Shown piece by piece: positions 8,701 through 17,500 of a stretch of 55,570 nucleotides of DNA; positions within the stretch are counted from its first letter, which is position 1; each line of letters opens with the position of its first letter. A program made the position numbers and the translations under genes. This DNA comes from an uncultured Porphyromonadaceae bacterium (GTDB taxonomy: Bacteria; Bacteroidota; Bacteroidia; Bacteroidales; Muribaculaceae). A model generated the notes under the pieces. The model saw only the letters and a list, made by a program, of their open reading frames with translations, made no database searches and was not told where the DNA came from. Location of the stretch: the NCBI GenBank assembly GCA_900555715.1, contig USMC01000015.1:1-55570 (forward strand), given 5' to 3'.

Positions 8701-9710
8701 GTGTCAAGGCTCTCGTCGACGCTGATCTGGTCGGTGTTGATATTAACATTCCCCTGTTCGTCAGGAGTTATAATGGTTCCGTTGAGCGTGATTTTCTTGA
8801 TGACTCCGTCGGCTCCGTATTGTTCCCACGCGCCTTCCGTCAGGAACATGGCGATTGAGGTGCCGGCGAACCGGTAATCCTCCCATTTGCCGGGCGCGGA
8901 CTCGAAGGTGATGATCATGCCCCGCTTCTGCTCGTCTTCGATGTCGGCATTGGCGAGTGCCGCCACTGCAGTCGCCTTTGTGTAGTAGCCTGTGGTCAGT
9001 GGGTGAAGCACAGTGACGTTGTAGTAGCCGCTGCCGTTGCCTTTGCCACTTGCCTCGATGAGCGTCTCTTTCTCGTCGCTCCAAATATATAGTGTCTCGT
9101 CACAGAGGAACAGTTTATCTTTTTTAACAGCCCCGATACCATCGTTGTACATAAACATCGATGAACTGTCGCTATTCCATGAGACATAATATTTCCCATT
9201 AACAAGATAAGCGAATACCTTATTGACGGCAAGATATACGACCTCGCCTCCGGATAAAGTTGAACTTTGCTGCTCGGTTGTAACGCTGTTGTTTATTATC
9301 CGGGAAAACCGTGCGGTCGCTCCATCTCTTGCAACACCGACAGTTCCCTTGTAGTTTGATATCAGCCTCTGAATCGTATCTATGGCATCATTGGCTTTGT
9401 CTGCAGCCTCATTTGCCGTTGTCGAGGCGGTATTGGCTGTTGTTGCAGCCTGTTCCGCAGAATCCCGTGCCGTATTGGCTTGAGAGGCTGCGGTGTTTGC
9501 GTCATCGGCTGCTGTATTTGCCGCCTTTGCCGCATCTTCAGCCGGCTTGCGTAGCAGCGATATCGGAGCGCTGACAACCTCGGTTCCCTGGATTGCCGGC
9601 AATGATACTATTCCGTCAAGACTCGTCACTACTGTCAGTTCATCAACACTCTGCGATTCTGCCTTGAGCGCATTGATGATTTCGTTTTTGTCTGCTTGTG
9701 TCAGTGCCAT
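2751..9710 (-). CDS. Giant tail fibre, DGR target protein with a C-type-lectin-like variable C-terminus
   Basis: At 2319 residues this is the probable receptor-binding tail fibre. Residues 1-115 form a conserved tip (QADKNEIINAL) and an Ala-rich coiled coil. Mid-protein there is a LamG-like jelly roll (around LTLEFTMRVSN and LMELYINGNRAG). Next is a CotH-kinase-like segment (IRIQGTSSTKYPSKNIRVY; GQYNFNNEKS), then a leucine-rich block (LRELNLQSSG, LRKLNLRNQ, LEDLDARGTKV). The C-terminal roughly 350 residues look like the FGE/C-type lectin fold used by DGR targets. Residues about 2260-2298 are the variable repeat; only about 20 residues follow it. It is the last gene of the leftward tail operon, 3 nt after the 93-residue gene. 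Tail and DGR roles are well supported; the domain names in the middle are pattern-based. Confidence 0.85.
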   Translation of the reverse strand: MALTQADKNEIINALKAESQSVDELTVVTSLDGIVSLPAIQGTEVVSAPISLLRKPAEDAAKAANTAADDANTAASQANTARDSAEQAATTANTASTTANEAADKANDAIDTIQRLISNYKGTVGVARDGATARFSRIINNSVTTEQQSSTLSGGEVVYLAVNKVFAYLVNGKYYVSWNSDSSSMFMYNDGIGAVKKDKLFLCDETLYIWSDEKETLIEASGKGNGSGYYNVTVLHPLTTGYYTKATAVAALANADIEDEQKRGMIITFESAPGKWEDYRFAGTSIAMFLTEGAWEQYGADGVIKKITLNGTIITPDEQGNVNINTDQISVDESLDTESTNPVQNKVIAGKVAELEAGTLFDNEVIENDDKTVTVKLKSKSAVITEFTLPAGGGGGGESATTKIVLGASVDKPTVKLGDTVKLTFAYDHQNTGGDEAGTSTGQKATIDIQVKRGAVQTYHETRQDVAKGSYEVDITKYLLLGSHDIYVVATTTDPNTGKQQRKQAYISVRTLTLSLSSSYNISQGLSSGGFGNSETIEIPYTVSGTGTKAVALYVDGKQRNLHSVTRSGIVNDHFALAMSGLNVGRHTVQMVATMEVDGLTLKSESIYFDIFKRGASGSFIGIKTTHADGRILEGTAHRIPKITVGQYEKCSFDFVTYDPSVTPAIIEIYRNGNRERTAAVPRTVQNYSNRFTEKGETTLTFKTGSTSYDISVDVTESGIDISEATYGLQLKLDAAGRSNGETDPAQWESNGVRTTFEGFDWESSGWIDGALKLTNGARATIGYKPFASDVKSRGLTLEFTMRVSNVTDKSAPVVSCINNGKGLLVTTSEASFRTGQTVTYTNEDGQQVTRDIKLASKYDSDDWKKVALIISTSAEGRLMELYINGNRAGADIYDSAFSFQQDTPQDITIEGSEADVEIKNIRIYNRPLSDDEELDNRIVDADTLDEMVRLFDINDILNANGEVDMDKLLLKGKGVLRIVRKNKLDDVFETNNKKVDFLADVYYYSALGHQYDFVLTNCFIRIQGTSSTKYPSKNIRVYCSKGSELLSMSGEMVQDGNRYSMRPGAIAMNLFCCKSDYSDSSMSLNTGWAKLFNDVMKELGLLTPPQRHQYEQGGNSLASVTVRSAIDGMPIDIFCAESIDGENTYYGQYNFNNEKSKSGRLFGMEGVEGYTPDCPITLEMLNNTSPICLFKTTSDAQFAADFDAGAEINYGIDANGKAQSDGDIKWSGLQPRQQDALKRLYGWLRACVPSGAKSSDLSTYVSQKFKDEISQYFDKDYILTYYIDRNYGLGVDQFVKNMMLRTWDGLIWYLTYYDGDTQAGKRNDCFLVYDYTTMRDTWDAEASKYAMEGFDSVLWNLCLANLQDDIRRCAANYRSVMTVERVLAMLNDEQSGNWSDRAFNKSGYLKYIAPATREMYGKIWPFIYALQGSNASHRAYFIKNRFALLDAIYGTSNFTSDNIDLYMARAADDTADRIRVTSSEPYAFGYGTNNSPNIANTGLVADGAEAEIAITGAYTVNDPLRVYGASRIKKLDMTSASDHLKNGLDLGKCTALRELNLQSSGSGSTGWWLSISNCRQLRKLNLRNQAQAKTGGSTSTALDLTNQTRLEDLDARGTKVQSVNFAKGAPVTIARLPGTLTTLRLEYLGKLTSGGLTLESYGNVRTLIFDSCPEIEWEALLNRCTNVDRLRVTGIDREDDGTWLNKFMAMRGVDAEGNFTDTCALVGTVRLTKYIEHSRYERMCAHFPELNIIQPEYTMIRLDNISDDASVSNLDNGTGYQFGNDYIMSGHLSAIFAKRHRVLAKVTRKATTKTVRMANSDVVINNPDGQMTYYPLHDANSNYYADAEDIANCTPAKLDGSEGDLMMYEPGMWKKGINDYLNNVTYSCYSSNDRNHRPATPVVDILTFDDIKAKGGVIAGRKIVGKDTLTSSYSTDSTYSVCQIDVSKHKRVRFPSVPGTGLVGAVFCDASGKVLENVVVPTLANKFEAGMYLIKDVPGGAATLNFSILNTAEFDKVVLSNSTKIEDMEPEWYYDEEHLCAVVETVIVGEKFRSCITGGTSVGSMAWTDFHYYSQQRGMQQIDAMMHSRIANLAYAFYGRRDMQEQCGAGSHTNARNIGADTMLRGMTDSVGYEYAKAINPNVTNAMVDNLVHQHAWFIDTDSFGAKTATQVNNICCLGYVNIYGHKYEMMDGVDLPNDSANVGKWRIWMPDGSIRYVKGSVVSGNWITGVAHGLFMDMTPVGSFNGSSSTYYTDMYYFSSAIGRVVYRGSYYAYAYGGVSYANASYDATYADASVGSRLAFRGKLVKAQSVTAYKALSEAA
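2819..2933 (-). repeat. DGR variable repeat (VR)
   Basis: On the minus strand this 115-bp stretch aligns without gaps to the template repeat at 28903-29017. There are exactly ten mismatches, all at template A: six A-to-T and four A-to-G, each in a separate AAY codon. Ten of the eleven AAY codons are changed, giving Tyr (6), Ser (3) and Asp (1). Identity ends sharply at both borders. Confidence 0.97.
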
Positions 9711-9712
9711 AT

Positions 9713-9994
9713 CTATCGGTTTTCTATTGTTTCATAAACTTGACCATAACCTCCGGCTGTCAATACTTCCCCACAAAGTTTTTTTATAAATGCGGCTTCC
9801 TCGGCTGTAATTGAGACTTGACGCGGAGTACTCATAATCTTTTGACTTAAGAAATACGCCCTTAACTTATCCTCTTTGGTTACAGGAACATCATGTCCGT
9901 AATTAAAGAGAATCTGTGCTATTGTAGTTGCCATCGAATCCGAAGTTTCTTCCCCGGAGAACGATTTGAAATTTTTGTCGAAATCAACTGTCAT
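9713..9994 (-). CDS. Small tail-operon protein of unknown function (93 aa)
   Basis: A soluble 93-residue protein between the Tal-like gene and the fibre, spaced 3 nt from each, so certainly in the tail operon. It contains a helical segment (ITAEEAAFIKKLCGEVLTAGG). No family recognised. Position suggests a fibre-attachment or assembly factor, which is inference. Confidence 0.65.
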   Translation of the reverse strand: MTVDFDKNFKSFSGEETSDSMATTIAQILFNYGHDVPVTKEDKLRAYFLSQKIMSTPRQVSITAEEAAFIKKLCGEVLTAGGYGQVYETIENR

Positions 9995-9997
9995 AAT

Positions 9998-12900
9998 TTA
10001 TAAAGTTTGCCATTCACCATTTATCATTTTTTGTAATCCTTCAGAAGACACTTTCAATCCATATTGACCATACCGTATCTCACAACCATTATTACGTGAG
10101 AATTGAAAGTACCTGTTTGTCCCCTGTAGGCATAGAAATCCGTCCTTGGCGATAGTCGTACAACTTCCCTCTACATCAGCCGATTGAAATGAAGCCATAA
10201 TTGCAAGACATTCAAAATTCAGATTTCCAGACCAGTTTTCGTTTAGAGAGGAATCATTGAACGTAGCTATGATGCTCAATCGATATGTTCCTTTTTCTGT
10301 AATTCCGAGGTCTATGACATCCTGACCCTGGGAATCTGTGACGCGTGGAAAATCTTTCACTCGTTCCCACGTTCCGTCAGTTTTTTTTCTATGCAGCGAC
10401 ATGTTATAACCGACCCCGCCAGAAGGTGGCGTACCACTGGTCGTTGTTGCCCAGCCACCAAAGCGCTCAGCCCTGACATATCGGGGAGCGGATTCAAGAA
10501 TAAAGATCACAGATAAAGACAGTGAAGCGTCTTCATCCCAGGTTGAACCGCCGCCCCATTCATCACGACGCTCAGAAATATAGCACCCGGTTTTAACTGC
10601 GGTGCCTGAGTATAAATTTCCATCCCATCCTTGAGAGATTGAAGCATCATCTGATGACATATTAAACTCAAGGCATTTTGTCGAGAATGCGGATGATACA
10701 CTCTGTAATGCACCTACTCCAATCCTAACGCATTCTGCTCCATTACCATCAAGTCCCACAAGGTCATTGTCTCTTACAAGAAGAGAACCGATTTGCCCAC
10801 TTGTCGCTTTAATGAATCCGGTAAAACTGCTGTTATTTGCAACAATACTGCCGTCTGTCAAAATCTTGAAGTTTTCATTCGCTGTAATGATGCCCTCAAG
10901 TTGTATATGTTCAGCCTTTATTTTGACGCCTTCTTGTCCGGCTCCAACAAAACTCCGGAGACTTCCATCACTACCAATAGCATAAAGACCTGACATCAGC
11001 GCTGTGGTCAAAATGCCGGATTCTGCAAGTACGTTGCCATCCTTGTCGAAATTCTGCGCCGCCATCTTTATCAGCTTTTCGGACTGCTCAAAGAGTGTAC
11101 GGTATTTATATGTCAGAGCTTCAACCTTATCCGTTGACATCACAAGCATATACAGATAGATTTCGCCGGTAAACGATAACTTGAAATCCCCGGTTCCGTT
11201 CCAAAGGCCATCGCACGAAAATTCCATATAGCCATCGGTCGGGCTCAGTCCTGTTGTACACTCAAAAGAGTTGAAATTCTCGAATCCCGTTTTATCTACA
11301 TTCTCAAATTCAATATTCAGTAAACCGCCTTTGATGACTTTGTAGAAGAAGCTCAGATAGACCGGGACAGCCTCCTTTTTGCCTTCTCGGTTGGTATCGA
11401 ATATCGGTTTGCTTCGAAGGTTGGAGTTTTTTTGCAAGATATACTTGTCAACGATACGAACCACCGTGCGACCGTCATCCTTTGCGATGCTTGCGCTGTT
11501 GCCCTTCTTGGATAGGAAATTGTTATTTGCCCATATCCATTTATTGCCGACAAGAAAGAAAACCGTCTCATTCGAGGTATCCCATTTTTCCATGCCGGAG
11601 GTGAATGCCGGATTATTCAGATAACCTTTGTCTGCCACGAAATCATCACGCACCGCCTCGATCATGCTCTCTATCTTACCCTCGACTATCTCAAACTTGG
11701 TCTTTATGTCCTCGCCAGTTGCGAGCAGGAAGGTGCCGCGAAGATATGCGTTGTCGGAGTAGAGACCGTTGCCGTGTGGCTGATTGCCTGCTGGGAACAG
11801 ATCATCAGTTATGCCGTCAAGATTGCCGAGGCGCGTCCGGAGGCAGCCTGTGAAGTTTTTGGTATGAACGCCGTCAAGGACATCGATACGCGGCTGCCCG
11901 TCCTCTGTGGCGGATATAAGTATGAGATTCTGCCGGTTCTTGTCTGTGGTGTTGCCCATCAGCACACATTCATCGCCAGGTTCTGGAAAAGACTGGCGCT
12001 CAAATTCCCGTCCGTCAATCCATACGCCGTAGGCATCTGAATTATGCACTTCAACCCAATATTCTTTTCCATTGCTGAAAGTCTTGCAACGAATGAGATC
12101 GTTACGCACAAATGTATTTTCCTGCTCAAAGATTAAGTGCACATCTGAACCATCCCATTCAGCTTCTTTGATTTTACCGTTGGCCGCAGACACGCATATC
12201 TGCCCGCCGACGCTCCGGATCTTCTCAATCAGCAGCTCAAGAACAGTCATTATCTGGCGCACGGTGAGTTTGTCAACAGTGAGATGCGACAACCCGTCCT
12301 CAAGCCAGATACGCCATCCTTCGCCGGTCAGTCCGTCAACAAATTTGGGACTGCTCATCAGCAGTCGCACCACCAGAGACAGCAATTCTGCGTTTCCTTT
12401 GCCATCTATGGAACCTCCCTGCGCCCCGGCGATAAAATCACCGGCATCGATACCTTCCTCGAATATGATTTTCTTTTTGGCGCGGTCGGGGCTGTTCTTG
12501 CTGATAAACTCCCTTTGACTGCGCCGGGCCGAAAAGAGGTTGTTGTCGGTCGGCACAGTCTTGTCCCATGTGCGTATGATGTCCGGGAGAGCCGTTGACT
12601 CTCCGATTGACCGGGCATAACTCTTGGCATCGCTGACGGAATCGGATATGCGCTGCATCGATGTCCTGCTCAGAGCGTCGCCAATCTCGATATCCATCTG
12701 CGACGGAAGGTTTACTTTCCGGGTTATTCTGGTAATGCGGCTGTCACGGTATCCGAATTCAGGAAAATATTCCTCGCTCTCGAGGCGCACCCTGCGGCCT
12801 ATCGAGAGCTCGATGCCATTGTCCTCTATCCATACATGGTCCGTGGATGCCTTGTAAACAGTGAGGTCGAGGTTATGATCTGCATTATATTTGTTTACCG

Positions 12901-14068
12901 CCGTAAGGAATTCCTCTTCGGCAAGGGCATAATATTCGTCCGGCATCCTGAGATGCCACAGAATATATTTGTCGCCGGCTTTCGGCACGAGAGTTCCACC
13001 GGGTAACTGTGTATCATCGTCATACGGCCAGATGGTGATTATCTCGAATTCCCGGGTGTCGCTGTTGTAGTTTACCTCGAAATAATATGTACCGTCTTCC
13101 TCGTCGCCGAGTCCGGCAAGCTCGCTTCCTTCCTGGAATGACACACGCTTGACCAGACCGCCGATTTCATAGTCGTTGGGGTTGAACGGCAGACTGTCAT
13201 CGCGGAAATAGTAAATTGTGAATGGTTTTCCGTCCTCACCGGTCTTGACTTCGCTCCGGACGCTGCTTACCACACCGGTGCGACGCGGATATATGTCCGC
13301 GAATGCGTCGGCCTCGTAATGATCCACGCGGCCATATTTGTCGGCATTCATCTCGACATATTTCTGGCCGCCGGGCAACTGTAGCCGGGAATATCCGTAT
13401 TTCTCGCGGTCTATGTTGCGACTGCTGCCCACGGGGTACAGGCGTGTATAGAAATCCACATTGTCGGCGGTTGTCGGTTCTATGCCGGTCAGCCCTTTGT
13501 CATAGCCCATGAAAACCGGCTCGCCATGTTCGCATTTGCAGATGTTGACGGTTTGGCCTTCCACCCACCATTCGGCGCCGACTTTCTCGGCAATCTCCTT
13601 GAGAGCCTGGTCGCAGTACTTGCCGAAGTAGTCGATAACGATGTTCTCGGTGCCGTCGACCTGTCCGGCCTTCCAGTCCGTGATGTTGCCCATGCCGTCG
13701 TTCATGCAGCGGACTATCATCGCTACATGTTCCCGGGGCGGTGCGGTCAGAGTGAACACCGGCTCTTCCTCGTTGTCAACGGTCTTGATTACGAGCAGAC
13801 GCTTGATCATGCTCTCCACACCATATAGCTTGATGTCGTAGCTCCACTCTTTCGTGGATTTCTGCTTCGGACGGTATTTCTCGGTGAGCCAGTAGCGCTC
13901 ACCCTCGAAGTCGGCGTAGTCATCGACCTCAAGGTCTATATGCTCGTAATGGGTGAACGAGAGAGTCAGGACATTGTCGCCCTGTATCTCTGTCGCCTGG
14001 GTGGAGCTGTCGTTAGGGGACAGTTCCACTTTCGGGTTCCCGACTTTGTCGTATATCGTTATAAGCAT
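9998..14068 (-). CDS. Tal-like tail-associated hub protein (prophage tail endopeptidase family)
   Basis: At 1356 residues this resembles the siphovirus Tal/hub proteins of Bacteroidetes phages. The N-terminal roughly 450 residues form the hub (DVLTLSFTHYE-like start, GERYWLTEKYRPKQ, KYCDQALKEIAEKVGAEWWVE). A long C-terminal region with carbohydrate-binding-like strands follows (around NGTGDFKLSFTGEIYLY). It follows the Dit-like gene and precedes the fibre, the usual baseplate order. It probably forms the tail tip through which DNA passes; I see no clear catalytic motif for a peptidase. Confidence 0.75.
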   Translation of the reverse strand: MLITIYDKVGNPKVELSPNDSSTQATEIQGDNVLTLSFTHYEHIDLEVDDYADFEGERYWLTEKYRPKQKSTKEWSYDIKLYGVESMIKRLLVIKTVDNEEEPVFTLTAPPREHVAMIVRCMNDGMGNITDWKAGQVDGTENIVIDYFGKYCDQALKEIAEKVGAEWWVEGQTVNICKCEHGEPVFMGYDKGLTGIEPTTADNVDFYTRLYPVGSSRNIDREKYGYSRLQLPGGQKYVEMNADKYGRVDHYEADAFADIYPRRTGVVSSVRSEVKTGEDGKPFTIYYFRDDSLPFNPNDYEIGGLVKRVSFQEGSELAGLGDEEDGTYYFEVNYNSDTREFEIITIWPYDDDTQLPGGTLVPKAGDKYILWHLRMPDEYYALAEEEFLTAVNKYNADHNLDLTVYKASTDHVWIEDNGIELSIGRRVRLESEEYFPEFGYRDSRITRITRKVNLPSQMDIEIGDALSRTSMQRISDSVSDAKSYARSIGESTALPDIIRTWDKTVPTDNNLFSARRSQREFISKNSPDRAKKKIIFEEGIDAGDFIAGAQGGSIDGKGNAELLSLVVRLLMSSPKFVDGLTGEGWRIWLEDGLSHLTVDKLTVRQIMTVLELLIEKIRSVGGQICVSAANGKIKEAEWDGSDVHLIFEQENTFVRNDLIRCKTFSNGKEYWVEVHNSDAYGVWIDGREFERQSFPEPGDECVLMGNTTDKNRQNLILISATEDGQPRIDVLDGVHTKNFTGCLRTRLGNLDGITDDLFPAGNQPHGNGLYSDNAYLRGTFLLATGEDIKTKFEIVEGKIESMIEAVRDDFVADKGYLNNPAFTSGMEKWDTSNETVFFLVGNKWIWANNNFLSKKGNSASIAKDDGRTVVRIVDKYILQKNSNLRSKPIFDTNREGKKEAVPVYLSFFYKVIKGGLLNIEFENVDKTGFENFNSFECTTGLSPTDGYMEFSCDGLWNGTGDFKLSFTGEIYLYMLVMSTDKVEALTYKYRTLFEQSEKLIKMAAQNFDKDGNVLAESGILTTALMSGLYAIGSDGSLRSFVGAGQEGVKIKAEHIQLEGIITANENFKILTDGSIVANNSSFTGFIKATSGQIGSLLVRDNDLVGLDGNGAECVRIGVGALQSVSSAFSTKCLEFNMSSDDASISQGWDGNLYSGTAVKTGCYISERRDEWGGGSTWDEDASLSLSVIFILESAPRYVRAERFGGWATTTSGTPPSGGVGYNMSLHRKKTDGTWERVKDFPRVTDSQGQDVIDLGITEKGTYRLSIIATFNDSSLNENWSGNLNFECLAIMASFQSADVEGSCTTIAKDGFLCLQGTNRYFQFSRNNGCEIRYGQYGLKVSSEGLQKMINGEWQTL

Positions 14069-14091
14069 ATTTGAACGGCGTTTTAATTCAG

Positions 14092-14559
14092 TTAGAATGA
14101 CGGTACAGGCTCGCGGAATTTCACCTTGAAACGGCTTGCCTGGACTCCTTCGTTATGGAGATATGTGAGCGGTTTGTAGCCCGGACAATCGACATAGAAC
14201 ATGCGCATGGTCAGCCCGAGTTCCGGCAAGCGCACCGAAAGCCATCCGTTTTCCCCGGTCTTGAGGAATGTTATGAACGAGCGATATCTTATCAGCCACT
14301 CATTCCTGGTTCCTGCAAATATGGCGAAGTGCAGTGTGACATCCCGTTCTTTGTTTTTGACATCGAGTTTCCCGGAATATTTCGTGCCGTCATTTTCCCG
14401 AATGTTTACCCCGACATGGCTTTTCACTTTTGATGGCGCCATTATGGATGTGAGATTATCGCGGCCGCCCTTCTTCTCCTCGGTAAGAAAGGCTCCGAAT
14501 TCAGTCCATATATCCTTGCCGTTTATGATGACAAGACCCTTCAGTGCGGTTGTGTCCAT
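14092..14559 (-). CDS. Distal tail (Dit)-like protein
   Basis: This 155-residue protein is rich in beta strands and sits directly between tape measure and Tal, the canonical Dit position. It includes GLVIINGKDIWTEFGAFL and a C-terminal FKVKFREPVPSF. It would form the ring joining tail tube and tip. Assignment is by position and fold-like composition rather than a signature motif. It starts 2 nt before the tape-measure stop region. Confidence 0.6.
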   Translation of the reverse strand: MDTTALKGLVIINGKDIWTEFGAFLTEEKKGGRDNLTSIMAPSKVKSHVGVNIRENDGTKYSGKLDVKNKERDVTLHFAIFAGTRNEWLIRYRSFITFLKTGENGWLSVRLPELGLTMRMFYVDCPGYKPLTYLHNEGVQASRFKVKFREPVPSF

Positions 14560-14561
14560 TA

Positions 14562-17500
14562 TTATTTGGTTCTGATGCCGTCTCTGGCGATTTTTATAAG
14601 CAGTTCCTTTATCTCTTCGGCAGACGCCGCATTAGATTTCGTATTTTCGGCAATCTGGGCAAGGTATCCCTCGGCAGCACTCATGCGCTCGGCCACATTT
14701 TCGACAATGGTGTCGATATTGGCCACATGACCCTGCACCGAAACAAACAGTCCTTCGAGTTTCGTACCCTGGTCCTGGCTCATGGCGTTATAACTGCCGG
14801 CCTTTCCGGACTGCGATGTACCTTTGTCATCACTGCCGTAACCGGTAGCTGCAGCGAGTTGGTCGCGGAGCTTCATGGCTTCCTCGACATATCTCATGTA
14901 CTCTTCAGACAGGGCATTGCGTTCGGCTTCGGTAAGGTCATTGTCTTCCATAGCCTTCCCGAACTTCTTCCACCATTCCTCCAGCTTGTCGGCATACATT
15001 TCGCCGATTTTGTTGGAAAGCATGGCACGCATGAAGTATTCGCTGATATTGTCAGCTACATCCTCCGCGCTTGCCTCCATATCCATGAGCTGGTCAATGA
15101 AGCTGTCATACATCGAATCGAAGGACATCCCGGTTAATCCTTCGTATAGTTCGTTTGTCAGCTCCTCGAGCTTGCCGGCCTGGGCGATATAGTCGTCAAG
15201 TTTTTCGGTCAGTCTCCCACCGTATCCGCCTTTGCCAAAGTCCTGGATCTGTTTCCACATATCGACATTGGCGCGGAGCATCTTCATCTCCTCCGGCGAC
15301 AGACTCCAGATATTGCCATCCCACGAGCGTCCGATCTGACGGCTCAGGCGCTCAATCTGTTCCTGAGAGAATCCGTCCCAATAGTAATTCCAACTGTGGT
15401 GGGCGCCGTGATATCCTGCCTGAGCCTGGGCGATGCCGAGATAATTGGCATTCGTTTCACGCTGATAATTGTATGCGTCCCGGTATGCTGCGACGCTCTT
15501 GGTTCCTTTGCTTGCCTTGATTTCATCGGTCAAGTCCTCGATGGCGGTCTGAAGCAATTCATTTCGCTCTGTCAGTTTATCAATGGTCTCCTGGACTTCC
15601 TTGGCATTGCTTGAGCTGAACCATGAGGTGAAACCCCCGAATGTAATGGCATCAAATATGCCGGCGATACCGTCGATGAGCGACTGACCTATCTGAATGA
15701 ACATTTTTCCGTTAAGCAAATTCTTGAGTATGCCGGATATGGCATTGAGCACTGTATCGATCAGACTTGACACCAGGACTCCTATGCCATCTTTGAGGAT
15801 ATCGAGCAGAGAAAGAACTGCCGATATGATCTGGCCGATCAGTCCGCTGTTGCCAAGAGCCTCGGAAACACTTTTCCCGATAGCGGAATTACCAAGCAGT
15901 TTTGACATACCTTTTGCAAGGACGCCACCAACGGCATTTGTGACACCGCTGTTGTTAAAGAGCTTATCAAGACTCATCAGACTTTCACCCACGCCCTGCA
16001 GACTGCCGGATTTAAGTCCGGCAAGACTGGACACAAGCGTATTGAACATATTATTGACCTGCGTGGTAGATGCCTGTAGGCTATTGGAGGCTTCCTGCAC
16101 ATCTGCGCCGAAGGAGCGCACCCGATCGGATGCTTCGTTCATATTTGTGGTGGCGGTCGCTACTTCCGCCTTAGCAGCAGTAATGGCATCGGCATTGCCA
16201 CTTTGCTCTGCCTGGGCGAGCTTTCTTTTCGCAGCGGTCAAAGCCTCTGTCGCAAGCCGTTCCTTATCCTGGGCGTCCATGTAATTACGCATGGCCGTCT
16301 GATATGCGGTGAGGTCGTTTCCGAGAGTAACGAATATTCCGCTGTCCCATGATGTGTTTGCCTCCTCGAGCTTGGCGATAAGCTCATAGAGGGTCTGCTG
16401 ATCCTGAAGGTCTGAATTCCGGAATTCCTCAGTCTCGGAAATTGCCCGGAGTTTTGCAATGGTAGGTTCCAGCTGATCGCGGAACATAGTGCCGAAACCA
16501 CTGAACACACTTCCCCAATCAACAGACTGCTTAATCGCATCTATTTCTATGTTCTGAAGGGCCGCTGCCTTCTCCCTTTCCAGGGACTTCTTTACCCATT
16601 CATCGGAGGCTTCGGCTATTTTACGGTCGTATTCTTCCGACATGGCGAGTTTTTTCTGTTGGAATGTACCGTACTCCTTCAGATATTCCTCCATGTGCTG
16701 CAGTTCGAGCTGATAGACTTCCTGCATGGCTTTGTCCCGGTTTTCAAGAGCAATGCGTCCGGCTCTGTCTATCTCGGTCTGCTGGGTTTCAGTCAATCCG
16801 TCGGCATTAAGACCTGTTGCTCCGGATTCTTTGTTCAGCGCTTTGAAAGATGCCATCTGGGCTTCTATCTCGGCAAGCTCTTTCTCATAATCCAATGCTA
16901 TCTGTCTACGACGGCGGGCAGCACCGTCTGCCATTTGGTCTATTTCATCTTGCTCATTCTGCCAACGGAGTTTCTGCAACTCCTCCGCTTCCTTGCGAGC
17001 GGCCTCAATCCTGTCCTCTTTGGTGGTATTTGTAGTGGAACTTATTGGTGTCGTACCTCCACCTCCGGTCATCTGAGGTATTTTAAGTGCATCAAGTGCT
17101 TCTTCAGTCGCACCTATCTCTTTCTGCAAGTCGTTGACACGGCGGTCAGCCTCAGCCGTTGCAGCCTGAATCTCACGGTCTCGCGCCTCAAGAGCCAACC
17201 GGTTACTGGCTGCATTGTAGGCACCCGCATCGCTGACTTCGTATGTATATGTCGTCCAGCTGCTCATTGTGGTCCCTCCGCCATTAGCCCTCACATGTTC
17301 ATGAGGCACAGCACGGACACCTGCCATACCTCTTGCCTGTGCGTCGGCATAGCTCACTTCATCCCCCTGGGATTTTACCGTATATTTCGCATTGCGTCGC
17401 GCAAGATCCTGCCTTTCCAACATAGTGGAATAAGCCTCGGTGACAGCCTTATCAAGTGCGGCAGCTTTTGCACGGAGAATGAAAGACTGAACCACATTGC

